A stretch of 64,000 nt of DNA, taken from contig NC_091140.1 of assembly GCF_041381155.1 (NCBI RefSeq), forward strand, positions 22,968,864-23,032,863, written 5' to 3'. The position numbers and the translations under genes were made by a program. Source of the stretch: Argopecten irradians (Eukaryota; Mollusca; Bivalvia; Pectinida; Pectinidae). This document shows positions 24,329 to 35,973 of this stretch, piece by piece. The number at the start of each line of letters is the position of its first letter. Within the stretch, counting starts at the first letter, position 1. The notes under the pieces were generated by a model. The model made no database searches and was not told the DNA's origin. It worked only from the letters and a program-made list of their open reading frames with translations.

Positions 24329-25004
24329 CACGTTCACACAGGAAGTTGACGCGGAAAACCGGAAGTGGAGGCTTTGGCGATACTAATCTTTTTCTCGGAG
24401 AAAAGGGAAAATCCGGTGTCAAATTTCTTTAGTGACCAATGAAAAAAGATAACATAGCTTGCACACAACACAAAATACAGAGAATATGTAGAGTTTAGAT
24501 GCGTCTTAATGTTTGTGGAAATGGAGTAAAAAAACCTAATTGATATAATTTTTTTAACCCTCGCGCGGTGTGGGTTAAGCGGTAAAGTAAGAGGTCCGGG
24601 CAAATAAAACAAATTTCCATTATCTGCAAATACTTTTCATTTTTGTTTTTTTAATTTATATTTCCCCTTGTTCTACTGTTCAATTATGAGCGTTGCGACA
24701 TTACCTTTTTTCAAGTATTAAAAGACGAACCACTACCTTGTAATTAAAACTATAGGCCTATAGCTTATTTCTTATACTGCAATCGAGTTTGCAAAGCCCA
24801 TAACTTATAAAAGAACCAGAAACACATATTAGATATGTGAAAAAAAAAACTTTTTTGAGAAGAACAAAATTTTGCCCAAAAGAGGGCGAGATCATCTTAC
24901 AGAAATCCTTTTTTCTCGTTTGAAGTTGAAAAAAACCCATTCATGCAGTAAGGGGTTAACGAGTTACTGGTATAAGACTGCTATGTTCAATCCTAATAGA
25001 TCCT
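24329..25004. other. Upstream flank of EMC7-B, no gene seen
   Basis: Region 5' of EMC7-B. It should include the promoter, but no TATA box or other element could be assigned with confidence. No other gene is recognised. Confidence 0.4.
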
Positions 25005-25161
25005 TGGTATCTGATTTCGGCCATGTCTCATCTGCGACCCCGCCACGCTCTGTCGCATTACAATGTATCTAATTACTCTTGCTCTTTGTCCACTGTCGCA
25101 TGGCGGGGTGGGTCCAGGGGTCGCCCATGCGACAGCGTGACATGACCGAAATCAGCCACCA
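25005..25161. mobile_element. TA-type MITE, GTCGCATGGCG core
   Basis: A 157-bp inverted-repeat element. The left end TGGTATCTGATTTCGGCCAT and the right end, reverse-complementing to TGGTGGCTGATTTCGGTCAT, form terminal repeats. TA follows on the right (25162-25163) and is degraded to CT on the left. The arms continue into GCGACCCC / GTCGCATGG blocks. Its terminus is shared with the elements at 25587-26738 and 27401-27563. Confidence 0.75.
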
Positions 25162-25586
25162 TATTTCCTAGAGACATGAAGCCATCCACCAATCGCTTAG
25201 AAAACAACTATAGAGTTTGTCATCCTAGATACTCCAGGTGTTACTATCACTGTCGTAATATCCACCCCTGGACAGAAACTATCCGTACAAGAACTATCAG
25301 AAGGCCTTCGGTACCGTACCACACAGACGCCTAGTAAACACTGTATGATCAGGATTTTTTGGTCAGATATACATTAAGAAATTAACCTAATAAAGGCAGG
25401 TTTAGTGGACTATGTATGTGCATACAAAATATCTTAACAAAATAATAAATTGGACAGCAAATTAGAAAGTAGCTTACTGAAACATCCTCATGCACTCTTC
25501 TTGGAAAGGACCTGGAGAAAACCATCATGAAGACTAATATTAGTATTAGAATTTAGTGTTTTTATAGATTTATGAACAACATCCTA

Positions 25587-26738
25587 CGGTGTCTGATTTG
25601 TGCCATTTCGTCTTTTTGCCCCGAAAAGACGAGAATTAAGAAACCTTAAATATCGTCTTTTCGTCCCGAAAAGACGAAATTAAACCATCCCTGTATCTCG
25701 TGTTTTCGAGGCGAAAAGACGAAAAATAAAACACGAAAAGACGAAAGTGATACACGCTAATTAGCGACTTTGATTCTCGTCTTTTCGCCTTCAAAAATCT
25801 CGTCTTTTCGCCCCGAAAAAACCCCGAAAATTAACAAACCTTAATTTTCGTCTTTTCGTCTTCCGATCCGGTGTGGAAGCCATTTTGAAATCTTTTTATC
25901 TTATTGAATTAATTGTTCAATATGGAAGTATCAAAGTAGTTTATGATAACAGTCGATTTATTAAATTGATAAGTATTACCGGGTTCTTCATCAATAACTA
26001 TGATCAGAAGTATTAAAACAGGAGTAAACATTTATGTTTACAGCAGTTACGTAGATTTCTCACACGTCGCACGTGCCACTAACAGATTCATCATTCCGCA
26101 AATCTTTTAGCCGGATTGATACATTTTTTTAAAATTCATTAATATCTCAATTTTTGTGTTCTAATCGCCCTATTTTGGTAAATACGCTTATCAAACCATT
26201 GCCGCGTATATGTTGGGCACATAATGAACTTAAAATGCTAAACATAGCACTTATAGGAGTTGCCTCCCCTACAAAAATTGAAAAAATAAGTTTTCGGCGT
26301 GTAATATTTGAAAGCGTTTGAAACACGGATCAACTTGTTAACAAAATAATTATGAAAGGCAACGCGTGAAGACTTTGACTTTAAAGGAAGGACTTGTACC
26401 AAGGCATTGCTCAAATACAGTCAATCAGATGTACAGTGTACTGTGTATTATTTGAAAAGACATTTTGACTACATACATAATATGGTCTTCATCATAATTG
26501 TACATTAGAAATTACATTATAATCTCCGTCGTATATGAAAGATGACAAAATATATCTGTAATTTTTCGGGGCGAAAAGACGAAAATAAAGGTTTTAAAGA
26601 CGAGAACTAAGATATTAAATTTTCGCCTTTTCAGGGCGAAAAGACGAAATGGCATAAATCACTTTCGTCTTTTCGTGTTTGAAAAGACGAAAATTGAGAT
26701 ATTAAATTTTAAGACGAAATGGCATAAATCAGCCTCCG
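25587..26738. mobile_element. TA-flanked 1.15-kb element with GTCTTTTCG palindromes
   Basis: Flanked by TA at 25585-25586 and 26739-26740. The termini are CGGTGTCTGATTTGTGCCAT and a right end reverse-complementing to CGGAGGCTGATTTATGCCAT, both followed by TTCGTCTT. Each subterminal region holds several palindromes of the type GTCTTTTCGCCCCGAAAAGA. The middle (about 25870-26560) is ordinary AT-rich sequence with no long reading frame. A non-autonomous DNA transposon is the simplest reading. Confidence 0.75.
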
Positions 26739-27400
26739 TAACATCCCCATCCACCGACACCCTGTTCCACTGCTATGGTTCGTCTTTTTCGCTACTTCGT
26801 ATTACCTTTTGTCCTATCATTTGCTACTTCGTATAACCTTTTGTCCTATCATTTGCCTTTGTGCTTTCCTCTAGAGAGGGTTTTAGATATCCATGAGCCT
26901 TGTCTCCCTATACTTACCACGGTTATCCAAACTTGCCCATTGTATACCCGTTTTTCATCCCTTTATTAGGTTCCATATAGTCCGCTATAAATCTGCCTGT
27001 ATTATAAGTCTTTTTAAGTTTTTTTTTGCCTAATTTATATTAGGCAAAATAAATAAATAAATAAAATAATGAAAAAATACTATTAAAATACACCGAGTAG
27101 ACTCTAGCTAGATTCCATCTATAGATGCAGAGTCCCTGAATTAGACCCTTCCAGTGTTGATTTTGTGAGCCTGTACGGGTTTACTTTGAATTTAGCACCT
27201 TTCTTTTATTTTTCTCTCTAATGATACCTTTAACTCACTTAGACCAATATTTTTCCTGGTTTGCTGTCTTATACTGTTTGGTGATAGTATCTGCTTTTGG
27301 TGCCTACCTGCCATTGGAGTGTTATTTGTTCCTTCCTCCTGCTACCCCCTCCCTTTGTTCCGACGCGTTCTAGTCTCCCTGTGCACCACTGTTGACAGTA

Positions 27401-27563
27401 TGGTGGCTGATTTGTACCATTTTCGCTTTTTCGCGTTGGAAAAACGCAAAAAAGCGAAAGTCTAATGTTAACTTTTCGCACTTTCCCACCGCGAAAAAGC
27501 GAAAAAATGCAAAGCGAAAACGCGTAAATGCGAAAAAGCGAAAATGACACAAATCAGCCACCA
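27401..27563. mobile_element. TA-flanked 163-bp MITE with TTTTTCGC core
   Basis: Flanked by TA at 27399-27400 and 27564-27565. The left end TGGTGGCTGATTTGTACCAT and the right end, reverse-complementing to TGGTGGCTGATTTGTGTCAT, form the terminal repeat. The core is built of TTTTCGCTTTTTCGCG / GCGAAAAAGCGAAA palindromic units. The outer terminus is the same as in neighbouring elements but the core is different. Confidence 0.85.
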
Positions 27564-28089
27564 TATGATAGAGATGTTTATTTCTCGTGTATATCAATAT
27601 ACCAGCGTCCTCTGCCACATATCCTCTGAAGATGGCCACTGTATTGTTCCCTTCCTGGTGTTTCCTTTGATTCTGACTCCTGTCTCAATATTGACCTTAT
27701 ATACTTCAGTGGGTAGGAGGTCCTTAGGTGCTGTGGCGTGGGGTTCTTTTTGGCTGAAATCCTCCTTCGTCTTGTCAGTAGTAACTGTGCGTCCCCTTTT
27801 TCTGCTTCATAGACCTACATTGTAGAATATTTATTCTTCAAGGTTTTAACATTCATTTTCACACTTTGTTTTTGTCTTTGTTCCTGTCAGCGTCCGTTGT
27901 TGCTATTACAGCTATATTGTTGAGTCTCTCATCGCTCCCTGGTTGCGGTCTATCAGTCCTACATAGATGGCATGTCAGTCTTACCATCCATATAAACAAA
28001 TCTGCACACGACACTCTCGTTTATGTACTTGGTTTTTTTAAACTCGTATTCTTTTTCGATATCTGCTTTTCAAAAAGAGCTCGTGCCAA

Positions 28090-29640
28090 TTCATTGAACT
28101 TGTTTATAACTTCTTTAATATGATGCGATACCAGCTCGACTACTGCATGACCATGCCATCCATATAGCCCCGATCCTGACATTCCTCTACCAGAAGTCTA
28201 TCGACAGCAGTACCATCCCAGAAGATTGGCGAGATGCATCTATCACAGCTATCTTTAAAAAGGACGATAAACACCGAACATCCACAAACTAGCAACCAGT
28301 ATCCCTAACTTCGACAACCTTTAAGACATTATTGGAACATACCACCCATAGCCAGGTGATTGACCACTTTGACAGAAACTCCATCCTGTCGGACTCGCAA
28401 CATGGATTTCGATCCAAACGATCCTGCGAGACCCAGCTTGTTTCCACCATCGACGACATACTGTAGCCAGAACCATACACGAAGGCGGACAAGTAGACAT
28501 CGTCCTGCTAGACTTTGCAAAAGCCTTAGATAAAGTACCCCATGAACGCCTGTTCTACAAGTTAGCTTTCTATAGAGTAAGAGGCAAGACACTTGGATAG
28601 ATACAAGACTTCCTTAGAAACCGGACACAGCAAGCACTACTGAATGACCGTACATCAACAACAGCACCCGTAACATCAGAAGTGCCACAACGGACAGTTC
28701 TTGGACCACTGCTATTCCTTGCCTTCATAAACGATCTACCAGAGACAACATGCTCCAAAGTCAAGCTTTTCGCTCATGACAGCCTCCTATATCGCGAGAT
28801 CAAGTCTGGTGGCAGATGCGAGATTGCTCCGGCAGGACCTGATATCTTTGAAACATTGGGCAAATGACTGGCAGATGGTTTTAAACGCAGACAAATGTGT
28901 GGTGTTGAGTATTATCCGGAAAAGGAAACCAATCAAGACCAAATACACCTTCCATGGACTTGTTCTAGATGAAGTCGAATCCAGTAAGTACCTGTGAGTT
29001 ACAGTCATTAAAGACCTTAAGTGGAACACACATATTGACATGGTAACTTCCAAGGCAAACAGAACCATTGGATTCCTTGAAGGCTTCGTCGCAACATGAG
29101 GGAATGTAAAACATCAGCAAGATCCAGAGCCTATCAAACACTGGTAAAGCCAACATTGGGACCCAATCGGTAACCTTCGGCACTTTCCGTAAACGAGAAA
29201 ATACGAGGTGTATTCTTTACAGAATGCCCGAGGAGTTCCGATTGCATTGGGACCCTCCAACACAACCATCCAAATCAATCAGAAACTACACAAATAGAGA
29301 GCCGGGCATGATGACATCATTGCTACAGCAGCTGGACTGGGAATCTCTATCAATCTGGAAGGCTCAGATTCGACTTATACTGATGTACAAGATTTACCAC
29401 CAATTAGTAGTATAGCCATTCCATCACAGCACTACCTTGTACAGAGTGTTCTTAGACCTAGGGTAGGACATGGCATCCGTATACCATCATCCCAGAAAGA
29501 TGTCTACAAAACATCCTTTTCCCCCTAAAACCATCCGAGATTGGAACAGAAATCCAGAGTCACCCGCCGAACCAACCAGTCTGGACGGACTTCGAAACAA
29601 ACTACATGTATAGGCAGTCTACCACCAGCCCATCCTCGAT
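28090..29640 (+). pseudogene. Decayed LINE reverse transcriptase (Jockey/CR1-like)
   Basis: Conceptual translation with stops and frame changes shows non-LTR reverse-transcriptase blocks in order: IPEDWRDASITAIFKKDDKH, QPVSLTSTTFKTLLEHT, NSILSDSQHGFRSKRSCETQ, a stop-ridden middle, VPQRTVLGPLLFLAFINDLP (with the usual Gly-rich turn altered), and LFAHDSLLYREI, where the catalytic FADD motif has become FAHD. A C-terminal part (NDWQMVLNADKCVVLSI) follows. The copy is therefore dead. Similarity is to metazoan LINE ORF2; the exact clade cannot be decided by eye. No endonuclease domain was seen upstream. Confidence 0.8.
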
Positions 29641-30159
29641 ATTCCAGGGGTTCCGATCACATACGATCTCTACACTCCTGGAATATATCATAGTAAAACT
29701 GGAGGCAACAGAACGTGTGTTTTAGTCATTTGATGTATATCAAAAGAGCCGTATAACGGTACACTGTGGTTGACTGTGTTGCTTTGATGTTACGCGTCGC
29801 TCTCTCTGTAATCTTCAAAGGAAATCTTTTGGTCAAATGCTTTCAGCTGAGCTGCCTTCAATTTCACTATGAGATAGTTCAGGGCTGTAGAGATCGTAAG
29901 TGATCTGAACTCCTGGAGTATCGAGGATGCCACCAGCCTGGTTTGGAGCAATATGAGGCACCTGATGATTATTTTTTTTAAGTGTATGCCTAAATACATT
30001 TACCTACTGTGGATTTTAGCCTTTGCCAACCGCATGCTGCAGAATATAACGCTCTTTGAAGAGTCAAACTCTATACAAGGAAGAAGAAGACAAGGGGAAA
30101 ATCTCGTGGTTAAAAATTGTCATGCATGTATCATCCTGAATTTAGTGGCATAAGTAGTC

Positions 30160-32616
30160 GGTGGGGGCTAAACCACGTAGCCCGCCCCCGAGCCCGAGCT
30201 TTTCAATTCGAGCTCGAGCTTTGGTTATTTTCGTTTTTCTACACAACGACAGCACATATTAAAACGATTTTTGACACAACATTTCTTTGTGTTATGTTTT
30301 ATCTTTCTATGTAAGTTATATTTCATGAAATTAATTTGAATTTCATAAATCGACCTTTATCACTTTTCAAGGGGCTAAACCATGTAGCCCGCAATGGAGC
30401 GTGACATTTTACGACTTTTCCAAATTATTAAAATATTATGCCTTTCCAACAAGAATTGCCGTAACTCAAACACCAAGTAAACCTAGCTGATCATAAAGGT
30501 ATACATTTAAACATATATATCCAATTATTTTATAACAAATTCTGCCTTTTTTGTAACTGCGTTGACAAGTACCTGTCTCGCCAATCTACATGTATCTGTT
30601 TACCCACAGGCGTTTGTAATATATAATGAATATTAATGATAATCAAAAATCGGATCGAATCGATTCGATCCGATTTTTGATTATCATTAATATTCATTAT
30701 ATATTACAAACGCCTGTGGTTTACCCGAGCCGAGCCCGAGCTAAGGGCAGACAACTCTCTGACCCGAGCTTTTTTAATGACTGTAAAATGCACACATTCA
30801 TGATATTGTTTATTTGTAATTTCAATATAATGTTGCTTATTTATTTGGAAGATATTCTAAAATTATTGAGGTTTGATAGTGAAAGCGATTTTTTATAACT
30901 ATGTTATATAAGGTCTGTGAGAAGTCTGATAAGTATAAATTTCAACATTAATATCAAATTATTTCATAACGAATTCTGCTTTTTGTAACCTCGTTGACCT
31001 GTCTCGCCGATCTCACTGTTTACCCGAGCCGAGCCCGAGCTTTTTCTAGTACATGTAGAACATTTAGCCATTCTTCAAGTAAGAATGTTTCCGAGCTCTG
31101 CGACGGTGACGCAGTTCTACAAAGAGTCAATATATTAAAGTGTTTTCTATTCAACTTCATCTTTGGAAATTTAATTAAAAAATCCATAGATGCGGTCTCA
31201 TACAATCTATGTCGAATTTTAACTCTTCATAACCTTTAAAACCATTGAAACGAAACTCTACTAAATTAGCGATTGCAAAAACCCCACAGTTGACCCCGTT
31301 TGTCTGTTGCTGTACATAAGGTAAAATTGCCTGTAACATTGTCCAGAGCATAACCCGTATCCTGCCTGCATACCATTAATATTAGAAAATTGCTTCTTTA
31401 AAATGTGCTGAAAGTAACACATTGTATTTCCACAAAGTTTCTTATCCATTGAAATATTATTCTTTTTCTTAAAACTAATTGTACTTTTACCATTATTCAT
31501 CCGAAAATCAGCAATTGAGCACTTTTATGTATAGCCTTCAGCTGGTATGTACCTACTCCTATTAACCCCCGTTTGATTTCATTGCTATAGTAATTTTGAA
31601 GATAATAAAATGACAAAACTGACTATTTAACGGTATCTCTTTCCAAGTATTTAAAGATTTGATCAAACTATTCGTACCTTCAACTATATTATTTGTAATA
31701 CCCATGTACTTGTTACCTATACCTAATTCAGCTAGTACCCACCAACCTGTATACATATGTATTTCACTATATCTCCCTTGATATTATAATTGGAATAATA
31801 TACAAATGGTTCACTCCACTTCTCAGAGACCTTATCTAACATAGTTTTAAAAATTCGCTTTCACTATCAAACCTCAATAATTTTAGAATATCTTCCAAAT
31901 AAATAAGCAACATTATATTGAAATTACAAATAAACAATATCATGAATAACTGATGTTTATTTCATACACGGACAAAGTTAATTATCTAATTAATTTTCAT
32001 TTGAATTTAGTCAAGTCTTGTACTTAATGTCATTTAATTAAAATTCAAATATTAAATATAACATATAAACTGCTATTACATTATATAATATTGTAATAAT
32101 AACGTGTGCATTTTACATGTACAGTCATTAAAAAAGCTCGGGTCGGAGAGTTGTCTGTCCTTAGCTCGGGCTCGGCTCGGGTAAACAGAGAGATCGGCTA
32201 GACAGGTACTTGTCAACGCAGTTACAAAAAGGCAGAATTTCTTATAAAATAATTGGATATATATGTTTAAATTTAGACCTTTATGACCAGCTAGGTTAAC
32301 TTGGTGTTTGGGTAACGGCAATTATTGTCATAAAGGCTTAATATTTTAATAATTTGGAAAAATCGTAAAATGTCACGCTCCATTGCGGGCTACATGGTTT
32401 AGCCCCTTGAAAAGTGATAAAGGTCGATTTATGAAATTCAAATTAATTTCATGAAATATAACTTATATAGAAAGATAAAACATAACACAAAGAAATGTTG
32501 TGTCAAAAACCGTTTTAATATGTGCTGTCGTTGTGTAGAAAAACGAAAATAACCAAAGCTCGGGCTCGGGTTTTAAAGCTCGGGCTCGGGGCGGGCTACA
32601 TGGTTTAGCCCCCACC
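30160..32616. mobile_element. Foldback-like element with long inverted arms
   Basis: The two ends are long inverted repeats: left from GGTGGGGGCTAAACCACGTA, right ending in a sequence reverse-complementing to GGTGGGGGCTAAACCATGTA. Collinear reverse-complement similarity extends inward for roughly 700 bp on each side, through blocks such as CATTGCGGGCTACATGG, AGCGTGACATTTTACGA and TTTGATAGTGAAAGCGA. Repeated CGAGCC / GGGCTCG hexamers are scattered through the arms. The centre (about 30950-31800) has no transposase-like frame. A 116-bp perfect palindrome is embedded in the left arm and absent from the right. Terminal duplication of the target is not evident. Confidence 0.75.
30604..30719. repeat. 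116-bp perfect palindrome
   Basis: The sequence reads identically on both strands from 30604 to 30719, with the axis between 30661 and 30662 in GAATCGATTC and no spacer. The arm contains CGTTTGTAATATATAATGAA and GATAATCAAAAATCGGATCG. It interrupts the left arm of the foldback element. Confidence 0.9.
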
Positions 32617-33673
32617 ATCGGGGACGGCGTACACGAAATCACCTCCACCCAATCAAGCGCTTATCAACTACTCCGACGGAAGACATTCTAAGCGCCTGGT
32701 TGATATCCTGGTTGATTGAGGCGGTCACTTGAAATCATGACTGAATGACCATGACAAAAGCTCGGTAAATATCAAAACTAAATGCCTAATCCTTCACGAT
32801 GACAATCAATCAATTTAGGTGACACAACCACAATTTAAGATTGTGGTTAAAGTACTCGTACCCCTTTGTCTGTGCACAGGTTACCTGTGGTCTGTGTTAA
32901 TGTGTTGGGCTGTACTGTTAGCTAGCCTAAGTTACATAATACCGAAACCCTTTCAGTTTTCAACCTTAATTATGATTTTTTTTTTGTAAACAAATATATT
33001 ACAAATGTATCTTTTGTTTGTGTGAAATAGTAGAGACAAATCAGGGGAAGATAACTCCTCTATAGAAGGGATAAAACGTTTAGTGATGCACTAACTATAT
33101 ATTGTACTGTAGTTCTCCTAGATATAACCGATCCAGAGTTCCCATTTGGGGTTACTGATATATAGTGATTATGCCCCCTTGCTTTTCTGTCAAAGAGGAG
33201 GGCACCACGGTATTTGAGTGGTTTAAAGATGTCCCGACATATAATAAGAATCATGCACAGCATGGAAAGAGCGAAGCTCTACTTGTTATTATATTTTCTA
33301 TTACAAGTAGATGACATAATTTAAAAATGAAAGCACGTAATTTAAACTATAGAAGTGCATGGTACAATAATTGTCTAGCATAATACAACTTTGGATTTAA
33401 ACAGCTAGAACTCAAAGATTCAGATTTCTCTGTTTCCATGGAAGGCCTGGAGTGCCGTATATGCGAATGATATGATTTCGCGCCATTTGTTGACATGATG
33501 TGACGTCATATTTTGACTGCATGCCATAGCTTTTCATTAGCAAAGTGTTATTATTATTATCTAAAAAATAATTGAATAATGCAGATCTTTGATCTCAATA
33601 TGTACTTTTGCTTACCGGAATAGAGCTTCGATTTTCGATGCGCTTTGCATGCCGAAAGAGCTTCGCTCTTAGT

Positions 33674-33849
33674 TAATTACCACAAGCCCTCCACCTCTTG
33701 GATGCAAGTTTTAATCTCATGTGGGCAGTTGCAAAGTACTGGCTGCTGGTCGGTGGTTTTTCCTTGGGTACTTCAGTTTTCCTCCACCATCAAACCTGGC
33801 ACATCCATACATGACCCTGGCTGTTGATAGGATATAAAACTAAACAACC
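33674..33849 (+). mobile_element. SINE, 5'-truncated
   Basis: Matches the SINE at 48306-48521 from the block ATTACCACAAGCCCTCCACC through to GGCTGTTGATAGGATATAAA then ACTAAACAA. The tRNA-like A-box part is missing and the B-box region is degraded (TGCAAGTTTTAATCTC). Sequence divergence suggests an old copy. Confidence 0.75.
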
Positions 33850-33884
33850 CAATGTAAGAGGAATCACATATATACATTGTGTAC

Positions 33885-35000
33885 TGGCAGACAGGAAGCA
33901 GATGTTATCGTCATGGAATGTCCAAAAGCATTAGACAAAGTCTGCCACAGCCTGCTCATACACAAACCTCACCATTACGGCATTAGAGGTAAAGTCAACA
34001 CCTGGATTGAGGCGCTACTATAGCTATATCTGACAGAGTACAGTCTGTCGTAGGTCAGATGGGGAAACATCAGATCTTGTAGAAGTCGCCTTCGGAGTGC
34101 CACAGGGGCCGTATCTCATCGGACCCAGTCTGTTTCTCGTCTACATATTATATGACATGCCACTAAATATAACATCAATGGTGCGCTTATTTGCAGACGG
34201 GGGTCATGGTCTCCGAGTAGTTAAGATGTCTCGATATAATACCACAAGCCCTCCACCTCTGGGTTGCGAGTTTTAATCCCATGTGGGGCAGTTGTCAGGT
34301 ACCGACTGCTGGTCAGTGGTTTTTCTTCAGGTACTCCAGCTTTCCTCCACCAACAAACCTGGAACGTCACTACATGACCCTGGCTGTTAATCAGACGTTA
34401 AATTAATAAAACCACTTATTTGCAGATGACACAATTGTATACCTTACCATCACCTCAGACACTGACACAAACACCCTACAGCAGGATCTCATGGGAACAA
34501 CAATGGGAGATGGAATTTCATTGGATTCTAAAAATGGAACTTATAAACATCAACTCCGAAAGCATCAAATGGAAGGCATACATCACACTAGGACCAAGAA
34601 AAGAATATGCAAGCACTGTCTGGGATCCTTACCAACAGAAAGATATTGACAGATTTGAAATGATGCAACGATGAGCCGCCAGATATGCAACCAACACCTA
34701 CATTTGTACAGTAGAACAGCAAATCTCAGTACCACTCTAGACCACCTATAGGCTTGACATTATCTATAATACAATTCACCCAGACGACACCAAGTCATAT
34801 TATGTATGTTGTTCAAAATGCACCACAATCTCGTGAACACCACCTCCAACATGCTCATTCCATCTAACAGACTGTCAAGAAATGCACATATGAAGCTATA
34901 GTTCCACTTACCAAATACCATCTTGTAGTAGTGACTATAGAAAGCTTTCCTTTTACCCGCGTACCATCAGGGAATGGAACTCATTATATATATATATATA
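33885..35000 (+). pseudogene. Second LINE reverse-transcriptase relic, split by a SINE
   Basis: Translation gives DVIVMECPKALDKVCHSLLI, a decayed form of the RT block preceding the catalytic site, then HHYGIRGKVNTWIEALL. After the SINE at 34198-34414 the frame resumes as FADDTIVYLTITSDTDTNTL, the intact catalytic box, then EYASTVWDPYQQKDIDRFEM, a typical C-terminal LINE block. Stops and frameshifts show it is non-functional. It has lost its 5' half. Confidence 0.78.
34198..34414 (+). mobile_element. SINE inserted in a LINE, with 12-bp target duplication
   Basis: A roughly 217-bp SINE starting with a tRNA-Ser-like head (GGTCTCCGAGTAGTTAAGAT, degraded A box) and a degraded B box (GCGAGTTTTAATCCC), and ending GGCTGTTAATCAGACGTTAA. 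It is flanked by identical 12-bp repeats CTTATTTGCAGA at 34186-34197 and 34415-34426, the signature of LINE-mediated insertion. The duplication falls on the codons of the LINE FADD motif. Confidence 0.9.
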
Positions 35001-35973
35001 TATTACCAGCTGACATTATCACCTCGGATATCTAGGTTGTCCACGTTGCTGGCTTAAAATTTTATATTTTATCCTGTTTTTAACATTATATCTTTTAACT
35101 ATACACACTCCTGACATGTCAGTATAATCAATATGATGATTGTGGACATAAATTGACAGAAGCAGAAGTACTCTCTATGCTAGCTCTTAATTAACGCATT
35201 GGTATCATCAGAGCTGCACTTTGGGACTGACTTAGCCCTTAAATCCTGCTAGTGCTAGCAAAATTTGGAAAATAACCTTTTGTGACATGTATAGTATAGT
35301 GTACACACAGTCTCAATGCCGCTTTCTAAACAGGTGTTAAAGAAGTGGGTCAATGTGACTTGTACATGCTAGTGATAATTACAGTCTCTGGCAGCCGATG
35401 GAGCATCCTTCTTTGGCTCAGTTGGTAGAGCTGTGGATTTTCAATTATTCATGTCTGAGACTTCTCACTAAAAAAATGTTTGGCCATTTGCCACTGCACT
35501 GAACACAAGCTTTATAATTATAGGTGATGATGAAATTTTAGATGAAAAGTGAAAGTTATGAACTAATCTAACAAATGGATACAGAGTGAATAGGATATGG
35601 TAATTGAAATATTGCATCAAAAACATGTTTAAAGCTGTTTCTTCTGATACCAAACCGCTTTCTTGTTTAGTCTGTGATTTCGAAACCTTCCAATATATTT
35701 TTGTTATCCGGTCATACATGTACACTGTTTTAGTAATGATATTTAAGTCCATTTTGAAAGGCAAGTAAGACACAATGCTTGAAAGGTCTGGTAATCGGGC
35801 CCTTTTACTCAACTGTGAAAGGGGAGATGTTTGATTTTATCAAAATCAAATCATGATGCAATATATATATATGGCGAAAAAGTAATGACTAACTTTTTTT
35901 CTTGTAGATACAAGTATACAACACAGTTCCATTTAGTCTAGATATAATCTAAAGTGACAGAAAAGCTTTCAGA
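35001..35973. other. 5' flank of the complete MFSD6-like gene
   Basis: Non-coding sequence ahead of the start codon at 35974. It should contain promoter and 5' UTR; neither a TATA box nor a transcription start could be assigned. A short tRNA-like A box, TGGCTCAGTTGGTAGAGC, at about 35414-35431 lacks a partner B box and is probably a SINE relic. Confidence 0.45.

Noticed and set aside
24334..24612. Open frame just upstream of EMC7-B on the same strand
   Set aside because: It has no family similarity and overlaps the expected promoter and 5' UTR; composition fits chance.
28289..29183. Minus-strand open frames over the LINE relic
   Set aside because: They are antisense shadows of the reverse-transcriptase sequence on the + strand.
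35414..35431. tRNA A-box-like TGGCTCAGTTGGTAGAGC
   Set aside because: No B box or acceptor stem follows at the right distance; probably a SINE remnant.
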